From: Bacteroidales bacterium
Lineage (GTDB): Bacteria > Bacteroidota > Bacteroidia > Bacteroidales > UBA932
Reading direction: 5' to 3'
NCBI GenBank assembly: GCA_016295245.1
Contig: JAEDLO010000004.1
Coordinates: 1-50,900 of the forward strand
Length of the DNA stretch: 50,900 nucleotides
Under the pieces are notes generated by a model that was not told the origin of the DNA, did not search any database, and worked only from the letters and a program-made list of their open reading frames with translations. The position numbers and the translations under genes were made by a program. Below, in pieces: positions 6,918 through 15,540 of this stretch. Each line of letters opens with the position of its first letter. Position 1 is the stretch's first letter.

Positions 6918-9093
6918 TATCCTTCCAGACTTTCAGATACTCCTCCAGAGCCCACATCTCGTCACGATAGCGTGCGGCCTGGGTAAAGTCAAGCTGAGCG
7001 GCGGATTTCTTCATTATCTTGCGGTCCTCCTCGATGAGTTTCTCAATCTGGGAACGTGACATCGAACGGATGACGGGATCCTGAAGAAGTCCGGCCAGGT
7101 CGGCTTTGATGTGGCCGTCTGCATAGGCGCTGCCCGGGGCGCGGTGAGAATCGTGACCGAAGCCGACTGAGATTATTCCGCTGCCAAGGTCCGAAGGATT
7201 AGGGATATAGGTAGGGTCGTCGTAGGAATTCGGCGCGCTGTAGCGGCCGGTAGTGCCTCCGGCGAGACCCTTCGCCACAGGTTTTCCCTTGGAGCTGGTG
7301 AGTTCCCCTGCAAGTATGTTGCTCTTGGTCTCCACCTGGCGCGGCACTATATTGTGGAGCTTGTTGTACTCCATCTGCTTGCTGCGACGTCTGTTGGTTT
7401 CCCTGATGGTCTCTTCCATCGAAGGGGTGATCTTGTCGGCATACATTATCACCAGGCCGTTCACGTTCCTGGCCGCGCGACCTGCCGTCTGGGTCAGAGC
7501 CCTGCCTGTGCGCAGGAAACCTTCCTTGTCGGCGTCGAGTATGGCGACAAGCGAGACGGACGGGATATCGAGGCCTTCCCTGAGAAGGTTCACGCCCACC
7601 AGCACGTCAAACAGGCCGTTCTTGAAATCTTCGATGATTTCCACCCTCTCGGCCGTATCAACATCGGAGTGAATGTAGCGCACCCTTATGCCTATGCGCC
7701 GGAGATATTCGTCGAGCTCCTCCGCCATACGCTTGGTCAAGGTCGTGACAAGTATTCTCTCGTCTTTGTCCGCGCGCTTGCGTATCTCTTCCACGAGGTC
7801 GTCCACCTGATGCTCAGTCTTGCGCACCTCGACAGGAGGGTCCAGCAGGCCCGTCGGACGCACCACCTGCTCGACTATCAGACCGCCTGACTTGTTGAGC
7901 TCGTAGTCTGCAGGAGTGGCGCTGACATATACTGTCTGGCCCTTGAGGCTTTCGAACTCCTCGAATTTCAGAGGGCGGTTGTCGGCTGCCGCCGGGAGAC
8001 GGAAGCCGTAGTCGATGAGCACGCTCTTGCGCGAATGGTCGCCGCCGTACATTGCGTGGACCTGCGGCAGGGTGACGTGGCTCTCGTCGATGAAGGTTAT
8101 GAAATCTTTCGGGAAGTAGTCCAGCAGGCAGAATGGCCTCTGGCCTTCGGAGCGGCCGTCGAAATATCTGGAATAGTTCTCGATGCCAGGACAATAGCCC
8201 ATTTCCTTGATCATCTCCAGGTCGTACTCGACCCTCTGCTTGAGGCGGGAAGCCTCAAGATTGCGGCCTATCTCCTGAAAATACTCCATCTGGCGCACCA
8301 GGTCGTCCTGGATGTGGGATACCGCCGCTGCGGTCTTCTCCTTGGAGGTTACAAAGTTGGTGGCGGGGAAGATGCTGATGCTGTCCACTTCATCCAGCTG
8401 GGCGCCCGTGACGGGGTCAATGATGCTGATGGCATCCACCTCGTCCCCGAAGAACTCTATCCTGACCGCCTGGTCGCTGCCCGCCGGGAAGACGTCCACC
8501 ACATCGCCCCTGACCCTGAAGTTGCCGCGCGTGAACTCCGCCTCGGTTCTGTTGTAGAGGGCGTCCACGAGGCTGTAGAGCAGGCCGGTGAGGCTGCGTC
8601 GCTGGCCTCTGGAGACCTCGACCGTCTGGGCGTGGAAGTCTTCCGGGTTTCCGATGCCGTAAAGGCAGGATACAGATGAAATGACTATCACGTCCCTGCG
8701 CCCTGACAGAAGGGCGCTGGCCGCACTCAGACGCAGTTTTTCTATCTGGTCATTGATGCTCAAGTCCTTTTCGATGTAGGTGTCGGAAGAAGGGATATAG
8801 GCCTCCGGCTGATAATAATCGTAGTATGAAACGAAGTATTCTACCGCATTCTTGGGGAAGAAAGACTTGAATTCGCCGTAGAGCTGGGCGGCAAGGGTCT
8901 TGTTGTGGCTCAGGATAAGGGCGGGACGCTGGAGTCTTGCGATGACGTTCGCCATAGTGAAAGTCTTGCCCGATCCAGTAACGCCCAGCAGTGTCACGTC
9001 GCCTACGCCCGCCTCGAGGGCGGAGCACAACTCTTCGATAGCGGCCGGTTGGTCGCCCGAAGGTGTATAGTCTGATTCCAAATGAAAATTCAC
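6910..9093 (-). CDS. uvrB: Excinuclease ABC subunit B
   Basis: UvrB is the damage-verifying helicase-like subunit of nucleotide excision repair. The 727-residue protein has Walker A GVTGSGKT (37-44), the beta-hairpin YYDYYQPEAYIP, DESHVT (Walker B), motif VI QTAGRAARN, and a C-terminal UVR motif (about 682-718) for UvrC and UvrA contact. A Gly/Ser/Pro-rich linker of about 84 residues (594-677) before the UVR motif makes it some 50 residues longer than usual. The start is GTG at 9093, matching the family N-terminus (GDQPAAIEEL follows), only 4 nt from a TAAATTTG -7 box. The mRNA is probably leaderless or nearly so. Confidence 0.97.
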   Translation of the reverse strand: MNFHLESDYTPSGDQPAAIEELCSALEAGVGDVTLLGVTGSGKTFTMANVIARLQRPALILSHNKTLAAQLYGEFKSFFPKNAVEYFVSYYDYYQPEAYIPSSDTYIEKDLSINDQIEKLRLSAASALLSGRRDVIVISSVSCLYGIGNPEDFHAQTVEVSRGQRRSLTGLLYSLVDALYNRTEAEFTRGNFRVRGDVVDVFPAGSDQAVRIEFFGDEVDAISIIDPVTGAQLDEVDSISIFPATNFVTSKEKTAAAVSHIQDDLVRQMEYFQEIGRNLEASRLKQRVEYDLEMIKEMGYCPGIENYSRYFDGRSEGQRPFCLLDYFPKDFITFIDESHVTLPQVHAMYGGDHSRKSVLIDYGFRLPAAADNRPLKFEEFESLKGQTVYVSATPADYELNKSGGLIVEQVVRPTGLLDPPVEVRKTEHQVDDLVEEIRKRADKDERILVTTLTKRMAEELDEYLRRIGIRVRYIHSDVDTAERVEIIEDFKNGLFDVLVGVNLLREGLDIPSVSLVAILDADKEGFLRTGRALTQTAGRAARNVNGLVIMYADKITPSMEETIRETNRRRSKQMEYNKLHNIVPRQVETKSNILAGELTSSKGKPVAKGLAGGTTGRYSAPNSYDDPTYIPNPSDLGSGIISVGFGHDSHRAPGSAYADGHIKADLAGLLQDPVIRSMSRSQIEKLIEEDRKIMKKSAAQLDFTQAARYRDEMWALEEYLKVWKDTI

Positions 9094-9130
9094 GCGGCAA
9101 ATTTAACAATAATTGGTATATTTGCCGCGT
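9092..9130. promoter_or_regulatory. Divergent uvrB/EamA promoter pair inside an 11-bp inverted repeat
   Basis: The minus-strand -7 box TAAATTTG (9098-9105, uvrB) and the plus-strand box TATATTTG (9117-9124, transporter) are 11 bp apart. They sit inside a perfect inverted repeat, ACGCGGCAAAT (9092-9102) and ATTTGCCGCGT (9120-9130). Only part of the arms is explained by the promoter consensus. The extra GCCGCGT symmetry suggests an operator. No regulator is identified. Confidence 0.55.
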
Positions 9131-9149
9131 TATCAGCAGTAGTGTAAAA

Positions 9150-10052
9150 ATGTCCGGAAAATCAACTCTTGGCGGCCATCTCGCCGCAGCTATGGCTTAC
9201 GCCATCTTCGGATTCAACATAGTTTTCTGCAAGGACATCGCCAACTCCCACACAGTAAGCCCCATAGTCCTATTCACCCTGCGTGCCCTGGGTGCCACTG
9301 CCCTTTTCTGGGCGGCATCCCTCTTCGGGAAAAAGGAAAGGATTGCAGGCAAGGATATGCTGCTCATAGCCCTGGCATCCTTCCTCGGCCTGTTCCTTCC
9401 CCAACTGACGTTTCTTGGGGCCATCACGATGACCACCTCCATTGATTCATCCATTCTGGGCACCCTCAGCCCTGTCTTCACGATGTTCTTTGCGGCAATC
9501 TTCCTCAAGGAGCCGCTGAGCTTCAAGAAGGTGGCGGGCGTGGCCATCAGTTTCGCCGGAGTGTTGATTCTGATTCTCAATTCCACGGCCGCCGCGGGCG
9601 GAGCTGACACGACCCGTCCTTTGGGAGTCGTTCTGATGGTGCTGAACGGCTTGAGCTTCGGGGCATACCTGGGCATCTTCAGGCCGCTGATATCCCGTTA
9701 CAGCGTCATCAACTTCATGAAGTGGATGTTCCTCTTCTCGCTTCTGATGTCCCTGCCTTTCGCGGCCAAGGGCCTGGTAACTACCGACTACGGCGCCATC
9801 TCAGAGGCAACCGCCGCCGAAATCGCTTTCGTGATATTTTTTGCAACCTTCGTATCCTATTTCCTGATACCCGTAGGCCAGAAAAGGCTGAGACCTACCC
9901 TGGTCAGCCTTTACTCCTATCTCCAGCCAATAATCGCCACACTGCTGAGCATAGTCACCGGGCTTGACAGCCTCGGCTGGCAGAAAGTACTGGCGACTGT
10001 CCTCGTCTTCGGCGGAGTTGCCATCGTCAACCGCAGCCGCGCTCTGGAATAA
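9150..10052 (+). CDS. EamA/DMT-family transporter (substrate unknown)
   Basis: A 300-residue inner-membrane protein of the drug/metabolite transporter superfamily. It consists of about ten hydrophobic helices in two EamA repeats: the first ends near GVLILILNS, the second ends with a helix pair and the typical FGGVAIVNRSR terminus. Such proteins export metabolites or amino acids; the substrate cannot be read from sequence. The ATG at 9150 was preferred to an upstream in-frame start that would lie before the promoter. It is divergent from uvrB and lies alone; the next gene has its own promoter. Confidence 0.88.
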   Translation: MSGKSTLGGHLAAAMAYAIFGFNIVFCKDIANSHTVSPIVLFTLRALGATALFWAASLFGKKERIAGKDMLLIALASFLGLFLPQLTFLGAITMTTSIDSSILGTLSPVFTMFFAAIFLKEPLSFKKVAGVAISFAGVLILILNSTAAAGGADTTRPLGVVLMVLNGLSFGAYLGIFRPLISRYSVINFMKWMFLFSLLMSLPFAAKGLVTTDYGAISEATAAEIAFVIFFATFVSYFLIPVGQKRLRPTLVSLYSYLQPIIATLLSIVTGLDSLGWQKVLATVLVFGGVAIVNRSRALE

Positions 10053-10067
10053 TTAGAAAAAATTGCG

Positions 10068-10075
10068 TATGTTTG
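10068..10075 (+). promoter_or_regulatory. Promoter -7 element of the Rel-family gene
   Basis: TATGTTTG (TAnnTTTG) lies 7 nt before the ATG at 10083, and one nt before an in-frame GTG at 10077. The transcript should have almost no 5' leader. Confidence 0.5.
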
Positions 10076-10082
10076 CGTGTGT

Positions 10083-12176
10083 ATGGACAAGTTGATAGAA
10101 AACGCACGCGCCGCCGCTCTTGTCGAGCTCAAAGACCTGACCAGGTCCAATGGCAAGCCTTTCATCGAACATCCCGACAATGTCGCAAGGATAGTTGAAG
10201 ATGAAATAGGTCTGCCGGGAGAATGCGTTGCCGCCGTCTATCTTCACGAGGCCTCACGCACCAAGCCCGACTTCGATTTCAGTCCATATCCCAAAGACGT
10301 GGTAAAGATGGTTGAAGGCCTGAACCGCATCTCCACCATCAAACCCAAGGACACCCGTCTTGAGGCCGAAAACTACAAAAAGCTGATAGTTCAGTATTCT
10401 ACGGACCCCCGGGTTGCAGTGATCAAGCTTGCCGACAGGCTCGAGATAATGCGCAACCTGAGCATCTTCCCGAAGTCCTCCCGCGACCAGAAGCTGCTCG
10501 AGACGCTTATGCTCTACGCTCCGCTCGCCCACCAGCTCGGCCTCTACAATATCAACAACGAACTGAACGATATCTGCTTCCGCCACTCCGACCCGGTCGA
10601 ATACAGGGCCATCACCAACAAGCTGAAGGCCACCCAGAAAGACCGCGAGAAACTCACCGAGGAGTTCATCGAGCCGCTGAAGAAGAAACTCTCCGACGCG
10701 GGCATCAGCTACAAGCTGAAAATCCGCACCAAGAGCGCATACTCCATCTACAAGAAAATGCAGGTGCAGAAAGTGCCGTTCGAGGGAGTTTATGACGTGT
10801 TCGCCATCCGCTTCATCATCGACTGCGAGCCTGATCCAAAGCTGGAGAAAGACCTCTGCTGGAAGGTATATTCATACGTGACCGAGGAGTATATCCCGGA
10901 CACAAAGCGCCTGCGCGACTGGCTTACCAATCCTAAGCCCAACGGCTACGAGTCCCTCCACATCACCGTCACCAACAGGGAGGGAGCCTGCATCGAAGTC
11001 CAGATCAGGACCAAGCGTATGGACGCCGAGGCTGAGAACGGCCACGCCGCCCACTGGTCTTACAAGGGCATCCAGCACGAACAGAATATGGACAAGTGGC
11101 TGCAGAGCGTACGCTACACCCTCGAGCACCCGTTCGAGGCGTCCGCCGAGGACCTGCCGCAGCCTCCTTCAAAGGAAATATTCGTCTTCACCCCTACCGG
11201 CGAATTGCGCAAGCTCTCCGCAGGGGCCTCAGTGCTTGACTTCGCGTTCAACATCCACTCCGGCATAGGTTGCCGCTGCACCGGAGGCAAGGTGAACGGC
11301 AAACCCGTCCAGATACGCGAGAAGCTCAAGACCGGAGACATAGTCGAGGTGATGACCGGCCGCAACCAGAGGCCGAGCCGCGACTGGCTCAACTGGGTGG
11401 TGACCTCCAAGGCAAGGACCAAAATCAAGCAGGAACTTGACGCCGACGAGCGCAGAGCCGCCTCCGAGGGACGCGAAATCCTCGAGCGCAGGCTCAAGAA
11501 CTGGAAACTCGAGTTCCCGGACGAGCTCGCCACCGAGTTTATGAAGCAGCGCAAGTACAACTCAGTGCTCGCGATGATGGCTGCCATTGCCCACGAAGAA
11601 ATCGACCCCAACGATATCAAAGCCTTCATCCAGCAGAAAGCCTGTGCAAGGCACGAGGGAGCCCAGGGTGCCGAACCATCGGCACTTGAGCAACCGAAGT
11701 CCTATTCGGCAGCCAGCAGCGATGACATCCTCGTCCTTAGCGCGAAGAACGTAAAGGGTATGGAATACAAGATGTCCAAGTGCTGCAACCCTGTCTTCGG
11801 AGACGACGTGTTCGGCTTTGTGACCCGCACGGAGGGCATCAAGATTCACCGTATGTCCTGTCCTAACGCAGCCAGGCTGATTGAACGCTATCCTTACCGC
11901 ATCCAGAGGGTCATCTGGCAGGAAAGCCAGAGTGCCGGAGCCTTCCAGTGCACGCTTTCCGTCACCGCCGGTATGGAGCAGCCGGTGCTATCCGGTATTC
12001 TGGAGAGCATAACCCAGTTCAAGGTTTCGGTAAGATCCTTCAATATCAAGGAAAATCCACGGATCGGCACTTATGTCATCGCCATCCGCATCCTTGTCCC
12101 GTCCAACTCGGAGCTTGACAAGGTGATAAGCCAGATTTCAAGCTTGAAGAACGTTTTGAAAGTACACAGAGTCTGA
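10083..12176 (+). CDS. RelA/SpoT-family (p)ppGpp synthetase with degenerate hydrolase motif
   Basis: Long-form RSH alarmone enzyme, 697 residues from the ATG at 10083 (GTG at 10077 is possible). Domain order is N-terminal HD-like region, synthetase (YSIYKKMQ near 220 to EVQIRT near 305, with NGYESLH intact), TGS (EIFVFTPTGE from about 364), a Cys-containing KCCNPVFGDD segment, and a C-terminal ACT domain. In the hydrolase region the first His is present (H30), but the usual LHDxxEDT is LHEASRTKP (54-62), lacking both the HD aspartate and the ED pair. I infer a synthetase-biased enzyme, like RelA. Its TGA overlaps the next ATG by one base. Confidence 0.93.
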   Translation: MDKLIENARAAALVELKDLTRSNGKPFIEHPDNVARIVEDEIGLPGECVAAVYLHEASRTKPDFDFSPYPKDVVKMVEGLNRISTIKPKDTRLEAENYKKLIVQYSTDPRVAVIKLADRLEIMRNLSIFPKSSRDQKLLETLMLYAPLAHQLGLYNINNELNDICFRHSDPVEYRAITNKLKATQKDREKLTEEFIEPLKKKLSDAGISYKLKIRTKSAYSIYKKMQVQKVPFEGVYDVFAIRFIIDCEPDPKLEKDLCWKVYSYVTEEYIPDTKRLRDWLTNPKPNGYESLHITVTNREGACIEVQIRTKRMDAEAENGHAAHWSYKGIQHEQNMDKWLQSVRYTLEHPFEASAEDLPQPPSKEIFVFTPTGELRKLSAGASVLDFAFNIHSGIGCRCTGGKVNGKPVQIREKLKTGDIVEVMTGRNQRPSRDWLNWVVTSKARTKIKQELDADERRAASEGREILERRLKNWKLEFPDELATEFMKQRKYNSVLAMMAAIAHEEIDPNDIKAFIQQKACARHEGAQGAEPSALEQPKSYSAASSDDILVLSAKNVKGMEYKMSKCCNPVFGDDVFGFVTRTEGIKIHRMSCPNAARLIERYPYRIQRVIWQESQSAGAFQCTLSVTAGMEQPVLSGILESITQFKVSVRSFNIKENPRIGTYVIAIRILVPSNSELDKVISQISSLKNVLKVHRV

Positions 12177-12724
12177 TGGAAAACAACGAATATCTGGACA
12201 ATTACGAGCAGAGGCTCGAGCTGGGCCTGCTCAGAATCTGCGAGGGGGCGGGGCTGCTCGAAAGCGAGTTGCTCCGCAGCGAAGACCTCGACCAGACCTG
12301 GGAAGGCTATATAAAGGACTACGTAGCCGACGCTGTCTCCAACTTCAATGATTTCCCGGAAGCCGCCCTTGCCTGGGCAGCCTTTCTGGGGATGGGTGTC
12401 GCCCACAACTGGGACACCCACTGGACACACCACCGCCACGACAGCTACGAGTCCTACTACGGATCTCATGGCTGGGACGATATGGACGAGCACGTGCTCT
12501 ACGGCATACTTGGCCTTCAGCGCGACTCCCAGCAGGCAAAGAAGATCTCGGACACCCTCCAGAGCTGCGCTCTCGCGTGCCTGGGGCTCATCCGCCACGA
12601 AGGCATACAGACCGAAACGGCACAGGGTTTCTATATCCTTGCCAGAAGCTACTCGGTATTCTATAGGATAGGCGCCTCGATTGAACTGAAGCGTCTGGGG
12701 TACAAAAAAGTCGCGGTAAACTGA
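12176..12724 (+). CDS. Conserved protein of unknown function, translationally coupled to the Rel-family gene
   Basis: A 182-residue soluble protein with no signal peptide or membrane segment. I do not recognise its family. It is acidic at the N-terminus, mostly helical in character, and has a His/Tyr/Trp/Asp-rich stretch at about residues 78-105 (NWDTHWTHHRHDSYES is its core) that could bind metal, although no known motif fits. Its start shares one base with the stop of the (p)ppGpp synthetase, so the two are probably translated together. It ends directly against the convergent mltG stop with no spacer and no terminator. Confidence 0.75.
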   Translation: MENNEYLDNYEQRLELGLLRICEGAGLLESELLRSEDLDQTWEGYIKDYVADAVSNFNDFPEAALAWAAFLGMGVAHNWDTHWTHHRHDSYESYYGSHGWDDMDEHVLYGILGLQRDSQQAKKISDTLQSCALACLGLIRHEGIQTETAQGFYILARSYSVFYRIGASIELKRLGYKKVAVN

Positions 12725-13762
12725 TTATTTGGCGCGGGAGCGCCTGTCAAGTTCGGCACGGAAGCGCGCCGCGTTGCGGTTGTGCTCCTGGAGCGTGCGT
12801 GCGAAGACGTGTGTGCCGGAGAAATCCGGATTGGCGCAGAAGTAGAGGTTGCCCCTGCCCCACTCCCCTCCGAAGTCGGGGTTTAGCACGGCATCAAGAG
12901 ACGAGCGTGTAGGGACGCAGATGGGTCCCGGAGGCAAGCCTTTGTGCCTGTAGGTATTGTATTTGGAATCCACCTTGAGATGGGCATTCAGCACACGGGT
13001 CAGCGTATAGTTGAAGCAGAAGGCGATGGTCGGGTCGGCCTGAAGCGGCATCCCAATCTTCAGCCTGTTGAGGTACACGCCTGCAATCCGCGGCATCTCG
13101 GCCTCGTTGTTGGTCTCACCGTTGACTATTGAGGCCAGGGTCGAAACCTCATCACGGCTCAGGCCCAGCGCCGCTGCCTTTTGGAGCCTGTCTTCCGTCC
13201 AGAAGGCATCCACAGCCTGTTTCTGTATGTTGAGAATGTCCTTCACGGACGCGTCCCAGTAGATTTCATAGGTATCCGGCATCAGCAGCGAATAAACGGT
13301 GGCAGGAGTTGCACCGAATTCGGCGAGCAGGGCCGTATCTGAAAAGGCGTGGCGCACGGTAGCCGAATCGACCATCATCTGGCTGGCGATTTTGGCGGCA
13401 ATGTTGTCCTTGCGGCGCAGGCTGCCCGACAGGGTCAGACGCACGGGGGTTTGCCAACCGTTGTTGAGCATACGCGCCACATACACGCTGGAGTTGGACG
13501 GGGAGACGGTATAGTGGCCCGGCTTCATATATTCCGCCACCTTCTTGGACTTGAAAGCCCTCTCGAGACTTCTGCGGCTTTTGGTTCCGGCCTTGCGACC
13601 GAGGGCATCAATCACGCGGCGGGGAGAGGTCTCGGGATAGACATAAATCTCTGCTGTCCGCGTGAAGTTGGGCACTTTGTTGTCACGCACATAGTTCCAT
13701 CCCATAAGGGACACAAGAGCGGTGACGCACACGGTTCCGAAAATGAGAGTCGACCTGTTCAT
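12725..13762 (-). CDS. mltG: Endolytic murein transglycosylase MltG
   Basis: MltG cleaves nascent peptidoglycan strands at the inner membrane and sets glycan chain length. The 345-residue protein has an N-terminal membrane helix (about 5-23), a LysM-like subdomain, and the YceG catalytic domain. Within the latter, LASIVNGETNNE holds E216, which aligns with the catalytic glutamate of E. coli MltG. YLNRLKIGMPLQADPT, YNTYRHKGLPPGPI and a late EHNRNAARF complete the family signature. It is the last gene of the rpsA-rnz-glucosaminidase-mltG cluster, 9 nt after its upstream neighbour. Confidence 0.95.
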   Translation of the reverse strand: MNRSTLIFGTVCVTALVSLMGWNYVRDNKVPNFTRTAEIYVYPETSPRRVIDALGRKAGTKSRRSLERAFKSKKVAEYMKPGHYTVSPSNSSVYVARMLNNGWQTPVRLTLSGSLRRKDNIAAKIASQMMVDSATVRHAFSDTALLAEFGATPATVYSLLMPDTYEIYWDASVKDILNIQKQAVDAFWTEDRLQKAAALGLSRDEVSTLASIVNGETNNEAEMPRIAGVYLNRLKIGMPLQADPTIAFCFNYTLTRVLNAHLKVDSKYNTYRHKGLPPGPICVPTRSSLDAVLNPDFGGEWGRGNLYFCANPDFSGTHVFARTLQEHNRNAARFRAELDRRSRAK

Positions 13763-13771
13763 CCTGTGCCG

Positions 13772-14722
13772 CTATTTACTGAGTATGACGGTATCTCCTT
13801 CTTCAAGCTTCTTGTCAGCGATGAGCACGTTCATACGTTTGAGCGATGAAAGACGGACTCCGAAACGCTGGGATATCTCGCGCAGGGTTTCGCCGTCGTG
13901 GTCCACGACATATTTGCCGACCACGAACTTCGCCTGGGCCTTCTTGCGGGCGAGATAGACTCTGGTGCCCGGCTGCAGTTCCTCAATGGCGTCGAGGTCA
14001 TTGTAGCGGAGCAGCTCCTTGAGGAAGAGATTGTAGCAGGCCGCAATGGACTCATAAGTCTGACCGTCAACCGAATAGATGAAAGGCACGCCGTTCTGCT
14101 CGAAGATTTCCTGGCAGGAAGCCACTTCCACTGACTCCTTGTAATCGCGTATCAGCTTCTTTTCATCCTTTACAGGTGCAGGCTTCGGGGCCTCTTCCTC
14201 ATTTGGAGAAGGGGCCTGGACGACGGTACCCTTGTCGAAGCGGTAGAGCTTGTAATCTTCTATCAGAGTGATAAGTCTGGTGGCATAGTCCGAAGCCGTC
14301 GCGTATCCGGCTTTTTTCAAGCCCCTTGCCCAAGCCTTGTAGTCCTGGGGATCGAGGTCAAAGAGGAACTTGTAGCGGTCGCGGCCGCGCAGAAAGTCCG
14401 AGTGGTCGCGGAAGGAAGCCTCCACGCTCGGGTACACCCTGAAGCATTCGCCCTTGCGGTCATCGTCTTCCTTGATGGTCTTGCCCTTCCAGTCATTGTG
14501 GCACTTGATGCCGAAGTGGTTCTTGCCCTCGACTGCGAGCCTTGACTGGCCGGAGTTGGATTCGAGTATACCCTGGGCAAGAGTGATGCTGGCAGGCACG
14601 CCTGTCCTTTTCATCTCGCTGACGGCGAGCTTGGAATACTTCTCTATATAGCTGTTTCTCGGGTTATTGCCGGCTGCCAGCGAAAGGAATGCGGCAACGA
14701 GGATAAATGCCAAACGTTTCAT
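13772..14722 (-). CDS. Secreted glucosaminidase (GH73) with C-terminal LysM domains
   Basis: A 316-residue exported peptidoglycan hydrolase. It has a signal peptide (MKRLAFILVAAFLSLAAG), a glucosaminidase domain with E54 in ITLAQGILESNSGQSRLA, then NHFGIKC and FRDHSDFL motifs typical of the FlgJ/LytG group. An acidic Pro/Glu/Lys linker (about 170-190) follows, then one clear LysM repeat at the C-terminus (about 268-315) and a weaker one before it (about 210-255). It probably cuts GlcNAc linkages while bound to the wall. It sits 14 nt after rnz and 9 nt before mltG, so two wall-cutting enzymes are co-expressed. Confidence 0.9.
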   Translation of the reverse strand: MKRLAFILVAAFLSLAAGNNPRNSYIEKYSKLAVSEMKRTGVPASITLAQGILESNSGQSRLAVEGKNHFGIKCHNDWKGKTIKEDDDRKGECFRVYPSVEASFRDHSDFLRGRDRYKFLFDLDPQDYKAWARGLKKAGYATASDYATRLITLIEDYKLYRFDKGTVVQAPSPNEEEAPKPAPVKDEKKLIRDYKESVEVASCQEIFEQNGVPFIYSVDGQTYESIAACYNLFLKELLRYNDLDAIEELQPGTRVYLARKKAQAKFVVGKYVVDHDGETLREISQRFGVRLSSLKRMNVLIADKKLEEGDTVILSK

Positions 14723-14736
14723 AATCCGCTAAGATA

Positions 14737-15534
14737 CTAAAATTCGAACACATCTCCATCCTGAGCAGCCACAGTATTTTCGAATACCGCGCGGCACTCG
14801 GCGATAAATGCCTCAAAATCAGTGATGCGGGACGAGTAGTGACCTACAATGAGCTTCCCCGCACCGGCCTGAAGGGCGCAGCGGGCCGCCTGGACAGTAG
14901 TCGAATGATAGCGGAACTCAGCCTTGTCGGCCATATCGTCGGTATAGGTCGCTTCGTGGTAAAGCACGTCCACGCCCCTCACGTAGTCTGCGAGCTCGTC
15001 AAAAGCCAGAGTGTCTGAGCAATATGCATAGGAACGGGGCTTGATGCCCTTCTGCACAGCCTTGGGATTGAGAATCTCGTCGAAGCGGTAGCCGTAGCAT
15101 TCGATCTTGTGACGCAGCGGGAAGGCGCTCACCTGCACGGCTTTGGATTCGTGGACAAGCGTTGGGGAAGCCGCTTCCACAGGAGTGAAGCGGAGTTCGA
15201 ACAACATTCCCTCCCCGAAGAAGTTGCGGTAAAAATTGAGGATGGGGCCCAGAGCCGCGGGGCCGTAGATGTATAGAGGGGCCGTCCTGCCATACATCGT
15301 AATGGTGCTCAGGAGACCGAAAAGGCCGAAAAGATGGTCGCCGTGGATGTGGGAAATGAAGATGGCCTCTATCTTGATGAAAGACAGATGGCAGCGGCGA
15401 ATCATCTGCTGGGTTCCCTCCCCGCAGTCAATAAGAAACAAGCGCCCGTGGACTTGAAGCATCTGGGCGCTTGGATTTCTATCAGAAATGGGCATAGCCG
15501 AAGCTGTGCCCATTGTCGTCAGAGTAAAATTCAT
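14737..15534 (-). CDS. rnz: Ribonuclease Z
   Basis: A tRNA 3'-end endonuclease of the metallo-beta-lactamase fold. The 265-residue protein has the metal motif SHIHGDH (H62, H64, D66, H67), the N-terminal RNPSAQML segment, FLIDCGEGTQ, and a C-terminal HYSSR motif giving the last histidine. It is shorter than the usual about 305 residues, mainly in the exosite and C-terminal regions, but all core metal ligands are present. It lies only 6 nt after rpsA and should be expressed from the rpsA promoter. The tRNA-His in this window encodes its own CCA, so RNase Z is not needed to make that CCA. Confidence 0.93.
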   Translation of the reverse strand: MNFTLTTMGTASAMPISDRNPSAQMLQVHGRLFLIDCGEGTQQMIRRCHLSFIKIEAIFISHIHGDHLFGLFGLLSTITMYGRTAPLYIYGPAALGPILNFYRNFFGEGMLFELRFTPVEAASPTLVHESKAVQVSAFPLRHKIECYGYRFDEILNPKAVQKGIKPRSYAYCSDTLAFDELADYVRGVDVLYHEATYTDDMADKAEFRYHSTTVQAARCALQAGAGKLIVGHYSSRITDFEAFIAECRAVFENTVAAQDGDVFEF

Positions 15535-15540
15535 AAAGAA

